A stretch of 64,000 nt of DNA from NCBI GenBank assembly GCA_964479625.1, contig CAYZMS010000002.1, forward strand, positions 124,001 to 188,000, written 5' to 3'. Positions 1-8,136 of the stretch are shown in pieces (position 1 is the first letter of the stretch; the number at the start of each line of letters is the position of its first letter). The notes under the pieces were generated by a model that worked only from the letters and a program-made list of their open reading frames with translations, did no database searches and was not told the origin of the DNA. Origin of the DNA: CAYZMS01 sp964479625. GTDB lineage: Bacteria; Bacteroidota; Bacteroidia; Chitinophagales; Saprospiraceae. The position numbers and the translations under genes are program-made.

Positions 1-810
1 TAGCTCTTCGGTATAACTTAAATCGTTAAAAAATGGGACCAGGCTACCCGACCCTGTACCCGGGTCGACTTCAACATATTCTTTTTCAAATTCATAATTG
101 ATGATGGGTAAGCCGACTTTCAAACCGATCATCAATACCTCGTCGTAATTAGCCGCCAATGACAAGGCAAGCTCGTTGATGGAGCCTCTGGAAATAACTT
201 CCTGTCGTCTGTCAATGGATGCCCCATTACTAAAAAAATAGTCTGTCTCATAAATACCATCTCCTTCCAGATCATAGACAACACTTGCCGAATCAGCCAC
301 TATGAACTCGGGGTTATTAAATTGCCCCTGGTCCGCGAATTCCAGCCATCTTTCGGAAATAGAACCCACAGAGTTTCCCTCAAAGGTGAATACCTGGTTA
401 AAATTACCCAGATGGTTAATGCTCACCCCAAAATTTACTTGTTTCCACCGAGGCGACCGGCGTGGTCGGGAAGTAAATACGAAACCGGCATTTTGGATGT
501 TAAATACCGTCCGTTCATCCTCGACCAACATACTTGATCCGGCGTCCAGTAATTTTGATTCAGAAGTGTTGATCAATAAACCAGGTGAAAAAGAGAATTC
601 CGATTTTCGAAACAGGGCCAAACCTGCAGGATTAATGTGTACTGCCGAAAGGTCAGCGCCAAGGGCGCTCATGCTCCCGCCAACCCCTACAAACCTGCCC
701 GTACCGCCATAATCGAAATTGGAAAAACGGAGGGCATCCTCTACTGTTTGGGCAGAAAGAAATCCAAAACCAAAGGCGATAAGGATGACAGAGAGACCTA
801 TTTTCTTCAT
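1..810 (-). CDS. FadL/OmpP1-type outer-membrane transport protein (partial)
   Basis: The frame is open from an ATG at 810 to base 1 (270 codons, no stop), so the C-terminus lies beyond the left edge. The N-terminus is a signal peptide of about 20 residues ending LSAQ. It is followed by an early mature segment with GVGGSMSALGADLSAVHINP and then PAGLALF. This glycine-rich stretch with an NPAG motif is typical of FadL/OmpP1/TodX beta-barrels, which let hydrophobic compounds cross the outer membrane. The remainder alternates short aromatic strands and polar loops, as expected of a barrel. The substrate cannot be read. It lies downstream of the Tyr/Ser-rich protein gene on the same strand, separated by a terminator-like hairpin at 913-942. 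Confidence 0.8.
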   Translation of the reverse strand, partial: MKKIGLSVILIAFGFGFLSAQTVEDALRFSNFDYGGTGRFVGVGGSMSALGADLSAVHINPAGLALFRKSEFSFSPGLLINTSESKLLDAGSSMLVEDERTVFNIQNAGFVFTSRPRRSPRWKQVNFGVSINHLGNFNQVFTFEGNSVGSISERWLEFADQGQFNNPEFIVADSASVVYDLEGDGIYETDYFFSNGASIDRRQEVISRGSINELALSLAANYDEVLMIGLKVGLPIINYEFEKEYVEVDPGTGSGSLVPFFNDLSYTEEL

Positions 811-912
811 GGAGTTTTGTTTGATTTGAATGAAATCGCGCAACCATTGGATCCCATTCGCAAGAGTTTATGTACCTAGTATGACCAAAATAAAGAGGCT
901 GTTGATAAACAA

Positions 913-942
913 AGAGGGTGAAAACCAAAGCCTTCACCCTCT
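913..942 (-). terminator. Hairpin terminator of the Ser/Arg-rich protein gene
   Basis: A perfect 10-bp stem (AGAGGGTGAA with TTCACCCTCT) closes a 10-nt loop, 60 bp past the stop at 1002. Read on the minus strand it is followed by TTTGTTTATC, a reasonable U-rich tail. Confidence 0.6.
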
Positions 943-1001
943 AAGGAACAACTGTAATACATTTTGAACGAATTAATACTTCAGTCGTTCAAATCAGCTT
1001 T

Positions 1002-2312
1002 TTATTCACTTCCACCACCTCGTCTTCCTCCTGAGGAAGAGCTACTGCTACGTGATGAGCTGCTACTTCGTACACTACTGCTGCTGCGGGAGCCTCCACC
1101 ACTGCGAATACTCCTAGAGGGGCTGCTGCTACGACCATAGTTTATACTGCTTCTAGAACCACTTGTACTAGGAGTATAAGTTCTTCTACTGGGAGAAGAT
1201 CCTGATCGAATACTTCTATTGCTTCCGGTGCTTCCACTACGAATGGAGCGGGAAGGAGAAGAGGAACGGGTACTACTGTTAATCCTGCTCCGGGATGGAT
1301 CATTCCCTCTATAGACCGGAGCAGTGGAACGACCGGTATTTCGATCAATGGTACGATTACCATCATAGGTTCGGCCCCCTCCTCGTACGGAGCTGTTAAT
1401 ATCTCTCCCCACACGATTGCGGGTATCAACGGATGGCTGTCTATTCGTACCCCTTACTGAAGAGGTTGTAGGATTATCCGGATTAAAAGTTCTCGTTGTT
1501 TGTCCGTTACGAATGTTGCGCCCACTGGTATTTCCGTAAGTAGGTTGCTCGTTGATCAATTGGGTTCCAGTCCGGCTACTCGGGCCATATGTACGACTGC
1601 TGATTGCCTGATTGGATACACTATTGTACTCAAATCCAGCTCCAGTGCCTGCAAAACCCCAGGTTGGTGGACAGTAATAACCGACTCCACCTCCGAACCC
1701 AAAGCCAGGTGCACCCCAGCCAGGACGGCCAAATCCCCAGGGATTTCCCCAACCAAAGTTATTCCAGCCCCAGGGGTTATAGCCAAATCCAGGCCGATTC
1801 CAGCCCCAGGGATTAACTCCACGATACCATCCTGTACCGAAACCAATATTGACATTAAAACTGAAACCAGGATTGTAGAAGTTATTCCAGCCCCACGGGC
1901 TACCAAATCTCCAGGATTGATTACGTACCCAACGGCGGTAGGCGAAATCGTCATAAATCAAGACGGTGCTTGGACCTACTCGGAATGGGTCATAATAATA
2001 GGCGTCAATGTAGTAGGGATCGAAAAAATTCGCCCCATATACGGGCCGATGAAAGCGACGTATGCGTGAGGTATAGTAAAAGTCGTAATCGTTGTAGTAC
2101 TCCAGATCATCCTCAGCAGGAATATACGCCTGGTAATCCTCAGCACCATACTGATCATAATTATTATAATCATTGCTGGTACTGTTTACACTCGCATAGA
2201 CCTCATCCTCATCTGGGTTGAAGTACAGATCATCGTACTGACCGTAGAGCGAAGCAGTGACTGCGAACAGTCCTGCCGCCATAATTATGCTTATTCTTTT
2301 TAAATGCTTCAT
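1002..2312 (-). CDS. Secreted low-complexity protein: Tyr/Asp-rich, Gly/Trp/Asn-rich, then Ser/Arg-rich
   Basis: 436 residues, no known catalytic domain. A signal peptide (about residues 1-25, ending SLYGQ) leads into an acidic Tyr/Asp-rich segment (26-85). A conserved-looking core YYTSRIRRFHRPVYG follows, and then a Gly/Trp/Asn/Phe-rich region with repeated NPWGWN units (about 140-215). The C-terminal third is almost only Ser, Arg, Gly and Thr, with three RSIRSG copies and a poly-Ser tail ending GGRRGGGSE. The tail is strongly basic. The protein is exported and probably largely disordered; an adhesive, matrix or surface role would fit the composition but is only inference. It lies between a FadL gene and a divergent proS, an arrangement I recall from other Bacteroidota. 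Several long ORFs in other frames here are by-products of the repetitive codons. Confidence 0.7.
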   Translation of the reverse strand: MKHLKRISIIMAAGLFAVTASLYGQYDDLYFNPDEDEVYASVNSTSNDYNNYDQYGAEDYQAYIPAEDDLEYYNDYDFYYTSRIRRFHRPVYGANFFDPYYIDAYYYDPFRVGPSTVLIYDDFAYRRWVRNQSWRFGSPWGWNNFYNPGFSFNVNIGFGTGWYRGVNPWGWNRPGFGYNPWGWNNFGWGNPWGFGRPGWGAPGFGFGGGVGYYCPPTWGFAGTGAGFEYNSVSNQAISSRTYGPSSRTGTQLINEQPTYGNTSGRNIRNGQTTRTFNPDNPTTSSVRGTNRQPSVDTRNRVGRDINSSVRGGGRTYDGNRTIDRNTGRSTAPVYRGNDPSRSRINSSTRSSSPSRSIRSGSTGSNRSIRSGSSPSRRTYTPSTSGSRSSINYGRSSSPSRSIRSGGGSRSSSSVRSSSSSRSSSSSSGGRRGGGSE

Positions 2313-2737
2313 TGCTGTAATTTTTTAAACCGAGAAAGTTATATCTGTATAATGCTCAAGCAGGTTTTAAGATTCAACTAACTCTGGTTCCCTTTTGACG
2401 TAAAGTGAAACGATAAGTTACTAATTAAAGGTTTAAGAACAAAAATTGTTCCCGGACTTTTCTGAGAAAGCGTGCTTTAAATTAAACGACTAGGTCTTCA
2501 TAAAACACCTCTCCTTTTCCTTTCTCTAATTTATTACTTTTACAGCGTAAATCTTGTTAATACAGGCATAAACACGGATTTTGAAAAAGTTAAACTCTGG
2601 AGGATGTGCAAGACCTTAAATGTTAAAATGGAGATTTTTGACTGTTAAAGTGTTAAAATTCAAAGTTTTGCAAGTTAGATGTCCCAAAAACTTGTCCTCC
2701 AGACTCAGCATTTACATTTCGATAAATTATCCCGACA
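2313..2737. other. Divergent intergenic region upstream of proS
   Basis: 425 bp, AT-rich and without a credible ORF. It must hold the promoter of the Ser/Arg-rich protein (minus) and that of proS (plus). A possible but weak proS promoter is TTG then AAGTTTTG near 2638-2670, with a 22-bp rather than 20-bp gap. The main visible structure is the inverted repeat at 2597-2702. Confidence 0.5.
2597..2702 (+). repeat. Inverted repeat in the proS leader
   Basis: CTGGAGGA (2597-2604) and TCCTCCAG (2695-2702) are perfect inverted copies. A further CAAG/CTTG pair sits just inside, after a 4-nt bulge. The arms enclose about 90 bp and end 36 bp before the proS ATG, so the transcript could form a long-range stem in the leader. 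Confidence 0.4.
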
Positions 2738-4207
2738 ATGGCTGACGTAATCACGAGCAGAAAAGAGGACTATTCCCAATGGTATATTGATATTGTCAAG
2801 CGGGCCGGTTTGGCCGAAAATTCCGCAGTTCGGGGCTGTATGGTCATCAAACCTTACGGCTTTGCGATTTGGGAAATAATGCGAGACCAGATCGACCGAA
2901 TGTTCAAAGAAACCGGCCATGTCAATGCCTACTTCCCGCTTTTCATTCCAAAAAGCTTTCTTAGCCGGGAGGCCGAACATGTCGAAGGTTTTGCCAAGGA
3001 GTGTGCAGTCGTTACACACCATAGATTAATGAACGCTCCTGACGGTAGCGGGGTAGTGGTCGACCCTGAAGCCCGTCTCGAGGAAGAGCTGATCGTGCGC
3101 CCTACTTCTGAAACCATTATTTGGCATACTTATAAAGACTGGATCAACTCCTACCGGGATCTGCCTTTATTGATCAATCAGTGGGCAAATGTGGTACGCT
3201 GGGAGTTGCGGACCCGCTTATTCCTTCGCACAGCAGAATTTCTCTGGCAAGAAGGGCATACAGCTCATGCCACCCGGGAGGAGGCCATAGCGGAGGCCCG
3301 GCAAATGCAAAAGGTATATGCCGCATTTGCAGAAGAATTCATGGCCATGCCCGTCATTCAGGGGGCTAAGACCCCAAGCGAACGGTTTGCAGGAGCCGAA
3401 GATACGCTCACCATTGAAGCCCTTATGCAAGATGGCAAAGCCCTGCAAGCCGGAACCTCTCACTTTCTGGGACAAAATTTTGCCAAAGCCTTCGACGTCA
3501 AATTCCTCAATGAAGAAAATAAAGAAGAATACGTCTGGGCTACTTCCTGGGGCGTTTCCACCCGCCTTGTGGGAGGCCTGATCATGACACACTCGGATGA
3601 TAAGGGATTAGTATTGCCACCCAAACTGGCGCCTACCCAAGTGGCGATCGTTCCTATCCCAAAGCCTACAACTGAAATAAACGAGGCGGCAGAAAAAATC
3701 ATGAAGGAACTCCGGGCAAAGGGAATCAGTGTCAGTTATGATACGGATATGAAGAAACGACCCGGCTACAAATTTGCCGAGACCGAATTAAAGGGTGTTC
3801 CGATTCGCCTTGGTATTGGTAAACGCGATCTGGAAAAGGGAATGGTGGAAATCGCACGTCGCGATACAGGAGCCAAAACCAACCAGCCTGTTGAGGGCCT
3901 GGTCCAGTATGTCAATGACCTTTTGGATGAGATCCAAAAGAATCTTTTTGACCGTGCCTTACAATTCCAAAAAGACCACACCACTAAGGTGGATACCTTT
4001 GATGACTTTAAAGAAGTAATCGAACAGGAAACCCCCGGTTTTATTTCCGCACACTGGGATGGTACAGAAGAGACAGAAAGCACCATTAAACAACTTACCA
4101 AGGCCACTATTCGCTGCATTCCAAACGAGGTCGAAGAGGAAACGGGCAAGTGCGTCTTTTCTGGCAAGCCATCTGAACGCAGGGTTTTGTTCGCTAAAGC
4201 CTATTAA
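2738..4207 (+). CDS. proS: Prolyl-tRNA synthetase, archaeal/eukaryal type
   Basis: Cytosolic enzyme that charges tRNA-Pro with proline using ATP. At 489 residues it is the short class-IIa form without the bacterial editing insertion. Motif 2 region RPTSET (121-126) and WELRTRLFLRTAEFLWQEGH (155-174) are intact, followed by the anticodon-binding domain (about 295-400). The C-terminal zinc-type domain ends FAKAY; a terminal Tyr is characteristic of this type. The form is usual in Bacteroidota. The ATG follows an AT-rich leader with no clear ribosome site. The gene converges on the acyl-CoA dehydrogenase with a shared terminator. Confidence 0.97.
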   Translation: MADVITSRKEDYSQWYIDIVKRAGLAENSAVRGCMVIKPYGFAIWEIMRDQIDRMFKETGHVNAYFPLFIPKSFLSREAEHVEGFAKECAVVTHHRLMNAPDGSGVVVDPEARLEEELIVRPTSETIIWHTYKDWINSYRDLPLLINQWANVVRWELRTRLFLRTAEFLWQEGHTAHATREEAIAEARQMQKVYAAFAEEFMAMPVIQGAKTPSERFAGAEDTLTIEALMQDGKALQAGTSHFLGQNFAKAFDVKFLNEENKEEYVWATSWGVSTRLVGGLIMTHSDDKGLVLPPKLAPTQVAIVPIPKPTTEINEAAEKIMKELRAKGISVSYDTDMKKRPGYKFAETELKGVPIRLGIGKRDLEKGMVEIARRDTGAKTNQPVEGLVQYVNDLLDEIQKNLFDRALQFQKDHTTKVDTFDDFKEVIEQETPGFISAHWDGTEETESTIKQLTKATIRCIPNEVEEETGKCVFSGKPSERRVLFAKAY

Positions 4208-4211
4208 AAAT

Positions 4212-4252
4212 AAGGGCATCTCAAAGATTATTTGTCACTTTGAGATGCCCTT
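4212..4252. terminator. Bidirectional terminator between proS and the acyl-CoA dehydrogenase
   Basis: A perfect 15-bp stem (4212-4226 with 4238-4252) has an 11-nt loop. On the minus strand it is followed by TTATTTTTA, so it is strongest for the acyl-CoA dehydrogenase. It also lies 5 bp past the proS stop. Confidence 0.8.
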
Positions 4253-4278
4253 AAATTTACCCAGGTGGTCCAACCTGA

Positions 4279-6075
4279 TCAGAAGCAATAAGCATTTTTT
4301 TCGATCATGGTATCTGCAACTGTACGACGCAGTTTTTTGACATTCCTAGGCGGATACTTGGTGAACCGCTTCAGTCCCATGAGAAGGGTGCGCAAAAGAT
4401 CGCCATCCGCAAAGGAAACTAAAGCGTCGGTAGCGAATTTGTGTATCCGGGCATTTGCGTCATGGAAAAAGACTTGCAGCATCGCGTCATAAGCCTCCTG
4501 ACGTGCTTCCGTATCTCTTTCTTTTAATTTTTTCACCCGCAGCAATAAGGATTCTGCAACAAAGGTTTCACTGAGCATATCCGCAACGTTCATCAGGATC
4601 TCCTGCTCGTCTTTCAGGTTTAATTGTCCGTCCTGTTGCAGTTTTGCAGCAGCTCCGGCAACCATCAGTACTACTTTCTTAAAGTCCTTTAATGCTTTTT
4701 TCTCCTCGCCATACAGCCCTTCTGCCTTATCCATACTAGGCATGGAAGCAAGTTCTTTTTGGACCGCCCAGGCTGGACCAACAATATCGAGCTTTCCTTT
4801 CAGTGCTCTTTTAAAAAGCATATCTACCATCAACATGCGATTGATCTCATTCGTGCCTTCATAGATGCGGTTAATGCGGCTATCCCGGTATGCCCGAGCA
4901 GCGGTTCCCTCTTCAGAAAAACCCATTCCACCATGCACCTGAACTGTTTCGTCCACCACGTAGTCCAACACCTCTGAACCGACAATCTTCAAAATCGAAC
5001 ATTCTATGGCATATTCTTCTGCTGCTTTTAGCTTGGCTTCTGCATAGGAAGCCCCTTCTTCTACCAAGGCTTCACTTTTTTCCTGCAACAGGTTCGAAAG
5101 TCGATATAAAGCACTTTCGCCTGCAAAGATGCGTGTAGCCTGCTCTGCCAGTTTGTATTTAATAGCCCCAAAATTGGAAATGGGCTGCTGGAACTGATGG
5201 CGTTCATTCGCATATTTTACGGCGGTATCTACACTTTTCTTCGCTCCTCCCAATGTGAGCGCGCCAAGTTTAAAACGCCCGATATTCAGTACATTGAAAG
5301 CGATCAGGTGGCCTTTTCCAACTTCACCCAGCAAATTATCCGCTGGGATTTTCACATTTTCGAAGAAAACCTGACGAGTCGAGGACCCCTTGATACCCAT
5401 TTTATCCTCTTCCGCTCCCAGGGTCAGCCCATCAGAATCTCGCTCAACGATAAAGCCTGTGAACTTATCTCCATCGACCTGAGCAAAAACGATGAATATA
5501 TCTGCAAAGCCAGCATTGGAGATCCACATCTTTTGTCCATTCAACAGGTAGTGAGACCCATCCTTAGAGAGGTCAGCCCTGGATTTAGCAGCAAGTGCAT
5601 CAGAACCGCTCCCAGGCTCCGTTAGGCAATAGGCAGCTTTTAATTCTCCACTAATCAAGCGGGGAAGGTATTTTTCTTTTTGCTCCTCGGTTCCAAAATA
5701 AAGGATCGGCAACATCCCAATACCAATATGCGCAGCGTAAGAAACAGTAAAGGAACCTGCAGGCCCAAGCGCATCTCCAATCAAAGTATTGGAATTATTA
5801 TCGAGTTGTAATCCACCATATTGCTCAGGCATATGAGTACCCAAAAAACCCAATTCCCCCAGCTTATCCAGCAACTCAACAGCTATGTTGCCTTCCTGCT
5901 TCTCTATTTTTCCAATGTTTGGAAAGATCTCCGTATTGAGGAAATCTTCCGCTGTTTGGCGGATCATTGCTTGTTCTTCATTGATCTCTTCCGGAATGAA
6001 GGTTTCCTCAGGTAGGGCATCCTTGATCAGAAATTCACCACCACCCAAAACGGTTTTCTTTGCTAGAGTATCCAT
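4279..6075 (-). CDS. Acyl-CoA dehydrogenase, long VLCAD/ACAD9-like type
   Basis: FAD enzyme of fatty-acid beta-oxidation that makes trans-2-enoyl-CoA. At 598 residues it has the normal catalytic domain plus a C-terminal helical extension of about 150 residues, as in very-long-chain enzymes. Visible are YCLTEPGSGSDALAA and WISNAGFADIFIVFA (FAD and substrate-binding middle domain, about 150-200) and RIYEGTNEINRML (about 410-422), which carries the usual catalytic glutamate. The electron acceptor would be ETF, not encoded here. It is divergent from a P450 gene, and the shared control region carries three copies of an operator-like inverted repeat, so the two are probably co-regulated in lipid oxidation. 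Confidence 0.93.
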   Translation of the reverse strand: MDTLAKKTVLGGGEFLIKDALPEETFIPEEINEEQAMIRQTAEDFLNTEIFPNIGKIEKQEGNIAVELLDKLGELGFLGTHMPEQYGGLQLDNNSNTLIGDALGPAGSFTVSYAAHIGIGMLPILYFGTEEQKEKYLPRLISGELKAAYCLTEPGSGSDALAAKSRADLSKDGSHYLLNGQKMWISNAGFADIFIVFAQVDGDKFTGFIVERDSDGLTLGAEEDKMGIKGSSTRQVFFENVKIPADNLLGEVGKGHLIAFNVLNIGRFKLGALTLGGAKKSVDTAVKYANERHQFQQPISNFGAIKYKLAEQATRIFAGESALYRLSNLLQEKSEALVEEGASYAEAKLKAAEEYAIECSILKIVGSEVLDYVVDETVQVHGGMGFSEEGTAARAYRDSRINRIYEGTNEINRMLMVDMLFKRALKGKLDIVGPAWAVQKELASMPSMDKAEGLYGEEKKALKDFKKVVLMVAGAAAKLQQDGQLNLKDEQEILMNVADMLSETFVAESLLLRVKKLKERDTEARQEAYDAMLQVFFHDANARIHKFATDALVSFADGDLLRTLLMGLKRFTKYPPRNVKKLRRTVADTMIEKNAYCF

Positions 6076-6111
6076 ATGCAGTTTTTGATTTTAACTTTAA
6101 TATCTTTTTTA

Positions 6112-6123
6112 GCGAATTTTCGC
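6112..6123. promoter_or_regulatory. Operator-like repeat, copy 1 (GCGAA-TT-TTCGC)
   Basis: Perfect 5-bp inverted repeat with a 2-bp spacer. It begins 7 bp beyond the predicted -7 element of the acyl-CoA dehydrogenase promoter, so it would cover that transcription start. Confidence 0.6.
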
Positions 6124-6129
6124 TAGAAA

Positions 6130-6160
6130 CAAAAATAAGGGCTTTTCCCTAACTTGTAAA
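6130..6160 (-). promoter_or_regulatory. Predicted promoter of the acyl-CoA dehydrogenase
   Basis: On the minus strand TATTTTTG (6137 to 6130) matches the Bacteroidetes -7 consensus TAnnTTTG. TTT lies exactly 20 bp upstream, where TTG/TTTG is expected. The leader would be about 50 nt. Confidence 0.45.
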
Positions 6161-6178
6161 GGGCTAAAATGTTTTTTT

Positions 6179-6190
6179 GCGAATTTTCGC
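6179..6190. promoter_or_regulatory. Operator-like repeat, copy 2 (GCGAA-TT-TTCGC)
   Basis: Identical 12-mer to copy 1, 67 bp away. It lies upstream of both predicted promoters and is loosely flanked by another inverted pair, GGGCTAAAA (6161-6169) and TTTTAGCCC (6193-6201). Confidence 0.6.
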
Positions 6191-6204
6191 TTTTTTAGCC
6201 CAAA

Positions 6205-6235
6205 TTGATTACCTGAAAATTCGCTTTGAGATTTG
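6205..6235 (+). promoter_or_regulatory. Predicted promoter of the cytochrome P450 gene
   Basis: TTG (6205-6207), a 20-bp gap, then GAGATTTG (6228-6235), one base from the TAnnTTTG consensus. Operator copy 3 lies between the two elements. The leader would be about 30 nt. Confidence 0.45.
6213..6224. promoter_or_regulatory. Operator-like repeat, copy 3 (imperfect, CTGAA-AA-TTCGC)
   Basis: The right half-site TTCGC is perfect and the left half keeps GAA. It is centred 34 bp from copy 2 and sits in the spacer of the predicted P450 promoter, a classic repressor position. Confidence 0.5.
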
Positions 6236-6272
6236 CTTTTTAAGAGTTGTATAGGAAAACGACCTCCTGATC

Positions 6273-7625
6273 ATGCTTAGAGAAAAGACCAGCATTCCGA
6301 CCCTCCCCAGATGGAAGAGTATTCGAAATGTTCCACGCTTTTTAAAAGATCCTCTGGGAACGATTCAAAAAAATATAGCGGAGTATGGCAAGACGTACTA
6401 TTTCCACATAGGAGGAGTACATTTTGGCATTTTCACCGCTGACCCAGCACTCATTCAGCATGTACTCCAGAAAAACCACCGGAATTATAAAAAGTCTCCA
6501 GCGCATTTTGATACCATCGCTCATTTTTTGGGTAATGGTCTGCTCACCAGTGAAGGTCCCTTCTGGCTAAGGCAACGCCGGCTAATTCAACCAGGCTTCC
6601 ATAAGGACCGCCTTGCTCTGTTGATTGATCAAATGCAGGATGTCATCCAGGAGGAATTAAAGGTCCTTGATGAAAAGTCTTCCACTGGCCCGATCGATAT
6701 GTATGAAGCCATGATTTCCCTGACCTTCAATATTATCGCCCGATCCATCTTCAGTCAAAGCTTTAAGGAAGAAGAACTTCTAAGGCTGAGTGAGCATATT
6801 ACCGCCATTCAGGCCTACGCTATCCGGGAGATCCGGGCTCCTTTTTTGGGTTTTTGGCGCAAATGGACCGGAGAACTGGCTCGCCATGAACGCATGGCTT
6901 TGGCTTCTGCCCAAATGGTATTGGAATTAATAGAAGCCCGTCGTCAAAGTAATACTTTCGAAGACGATTTGCTTCAAATGTTGTTGGACGCCAGGTATGA
7001 AGATGATGGAAGCCCTATGTCGGCGGAACAGTTGCTGGCGGAGGTAAATATTCTTTTCGTAGCCGGTCATGATACTTCCGCCAATGCTTTGAGCTGGACC
7101 TGTTATTTACTGGCCAGACATCCGGAAGCCATGGAAAAGGTGAGAAAGGAGACCACTCAAGTGCTAAATAGCAGGCGAGCTACATTCGAAGACCTTACCA
7201 GTCTGTCCTACACACGGCAGGTTTTGGAAGAAGCAATGAGACTTTATCCTCCGGCCTGGATCACAGATCGCATTGCTCACCAGGACGATACCTACCAGGA
7301 GCTTAGGATTCCCCGGGGAGCTTTCGTGATCACCTACATATATGGGGCACACCACGATCCGGATCATTGGGAAGATCCGGAGGTTTTTCGTCCGGAACGA
7401 TTTGAATCAAAGGAGGCTAGAAAGAACCCCGCCTATCTTCCATTTGGCGCGGGTCCACGCTTATGCATTGGTAATTATTTTGCCATGATGGAGATGCAAC
7501 TGGCAATCATTAATTTGGTTGAGCGCTATAATTTTGAACTTTTGGACGAGCTCCCCCCGGAACCCTTGGCCTTAATCACCCTTCGCCCCAAAAACGGGCT
7601 AATGATACACCTTAGGAAGCGTTAA
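6273..7625 (+). CDS. Cytochrome P450
   Basis: Haem monooxygenase of 450 residues. The I-helix oxygen-activation motif AGHDTSANA is at about 263-271 and the ExxR motif falls in EEAMRLYPP (about 313). The haem loop FGAGPRLCIGN carries the cysteine ligand near residue 398. The overall pattern resembles the CYP4/CYP102-like group, many of which hydroxylate fatty acids or terpenoids; the true substrate is unknown. No reductase or ferredoxin gene is adjacent, so redox partners come from elsewhere. The divergent acyl-CoA dehydrogenase and the shared operators suggest a lipid-related role. The ATG at 6273 gives a complete N-terminus without a membrane anchor. Confidence 0.95.
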   Translation: MLREKTSIPTLPRWKSIRNVPRFLKDPLGTIQKNIAEYGKTYYFHIGGVHFGIFTADPALIQHVLQKNHRNYKKSPAHFDTIAHFLGNGLLTSEGPFWLRQRRLIQPGFHKDRLALLIDQMQDVIQEELKVLDEKSSTGPIDMYEAMISLTFNIIARSIFSQSFKEEELLRLSEHITAIQAYAIREIRAPFLGFWRKWTGELARHERMALASAQMVLELIEARRQSNTFEDDLLQMLLDARYEDDGSPMSAEQLLAEVNILFVAGHDTSANALSWTCYLLARHPEAMEKVRKETTQVLNSRRATFEDLTSLSYTRQVLEEAMRLYPPAWITDRIAHQDDTYQELRIPRGAFVITYIYGAHHDPDHWEDPEVFRPERFESKEARKNPAYLPFGAGPRLCIGNYFAMMEMQLAIINLVERYNFELLDELPPEPLALITLRPKNGLMIHLRKR

Positions 7626-7628
7626 TCG

Positions 7629-8054
7629 CTATTCTTTTTCTACCATCTCCAGCTTGGAGATAAAGTAATCCGTATCGCCCTGCCAGGGCATAGCCTTGAA
7701 TTTTTCCCGATAATGAAGGGTGATCCGTTCCCCCTGACTTTCCTTGAGCAATTCGAAAATATCACGATCCCAGACGGAAAAAGCCCAGATATTTCCATCT
7801 AGCCCGGCCGAACTTTCGTGTTGAACACCGCCTACATTCAACTCTCCTTCAAAGGTTTTAAACACATATCCCTTGCGGGAAATTTTTGTAAGATAGCCCG
7901 TTCGGCTGCCTTCACTTACAATAAAGTAATTGCAGAAGGCCAGATAACCGGCAACGCCTAAAACGAGAATGACAAGTGCCCAGCGAAAGATTTTTTTTAC
8001 ACCCTTACCGACCTTTTGGGCACCGTCTTTAACTATTTGTTTGAATTCACTCAT
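7629..8054 (-). CDS. Small conserved membrane-anchored protein
   Basis: 141 residues from the ATG at 8054. An upstream in-frame ATG at 8114 would add 20 residues, but a good promoter at 8084-8114 overlaps that extension, so 8054 is preferred. After a short Lys-rich amphipathic N-terminus there is one membrane segment (about residues 25-45, VILVLGVAGYLAFCNYFIV). An extracytoplasmic domain follows with SEGSRTGYLTKISRKGYVFK and FEGEL. I recall this SEGxRxGxLxKxSxKG pattern in small Bacteroidota proteins of unknown function. No catalytic motif is visible. It stands alone, 3 bp from the convergent P450 stop. Confidence 0.75.
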   Translation of the reverse strand: MSEFKQIVKDGAQKVGKGVKKIFRWALVILVLGVAGYLAFCNYFIVSEGSRTGYLTKISRKGYVFKTFEGELNVGGVQHESSAGLDGNIWAFSVWDRDIFELLKESQGERITLHYREKFKAMPWQGDTDYFISKLEMVEKE

Positions 8055-8083
8055 AATTTTTTGGGATGCTAATCTGATTTTTG

Positions 8084-8114
8084 TAAAGGTACACCCTCCA
8101 CAAGTAGATTGCAA
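8084..8114 (-). promoter_or_regulatory. Predicted promoter of the small membrane protein
   Basis: On the minus strand TTG (8114 to 8112), a 20-bp gap, then TACCTTTA (8091 to 8084), one mismatch from TAnnTTTG. The start codon at 8054 is 29 bp downstream. Confidence 0.5.
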
Positions 8115-8136
8115 TTCTTTTTTAATTCAAGATAGA

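Noticed and set aside
1500..2069. 189-codon plus-strand ORF (and a 132-codon minus-strand ORF) inside the Ser/Arg-rich protein gene
   Set aside because: They are frame shadows created by repetitive Gly/Trp/Ser codons; the composition is unnatural and there is no start context.
6329..6337. TGTTCCACG in the P450 gene, a parS half-site
   Set aside because: The right half (CTTTTTA) does not match; it is only coding sequence.
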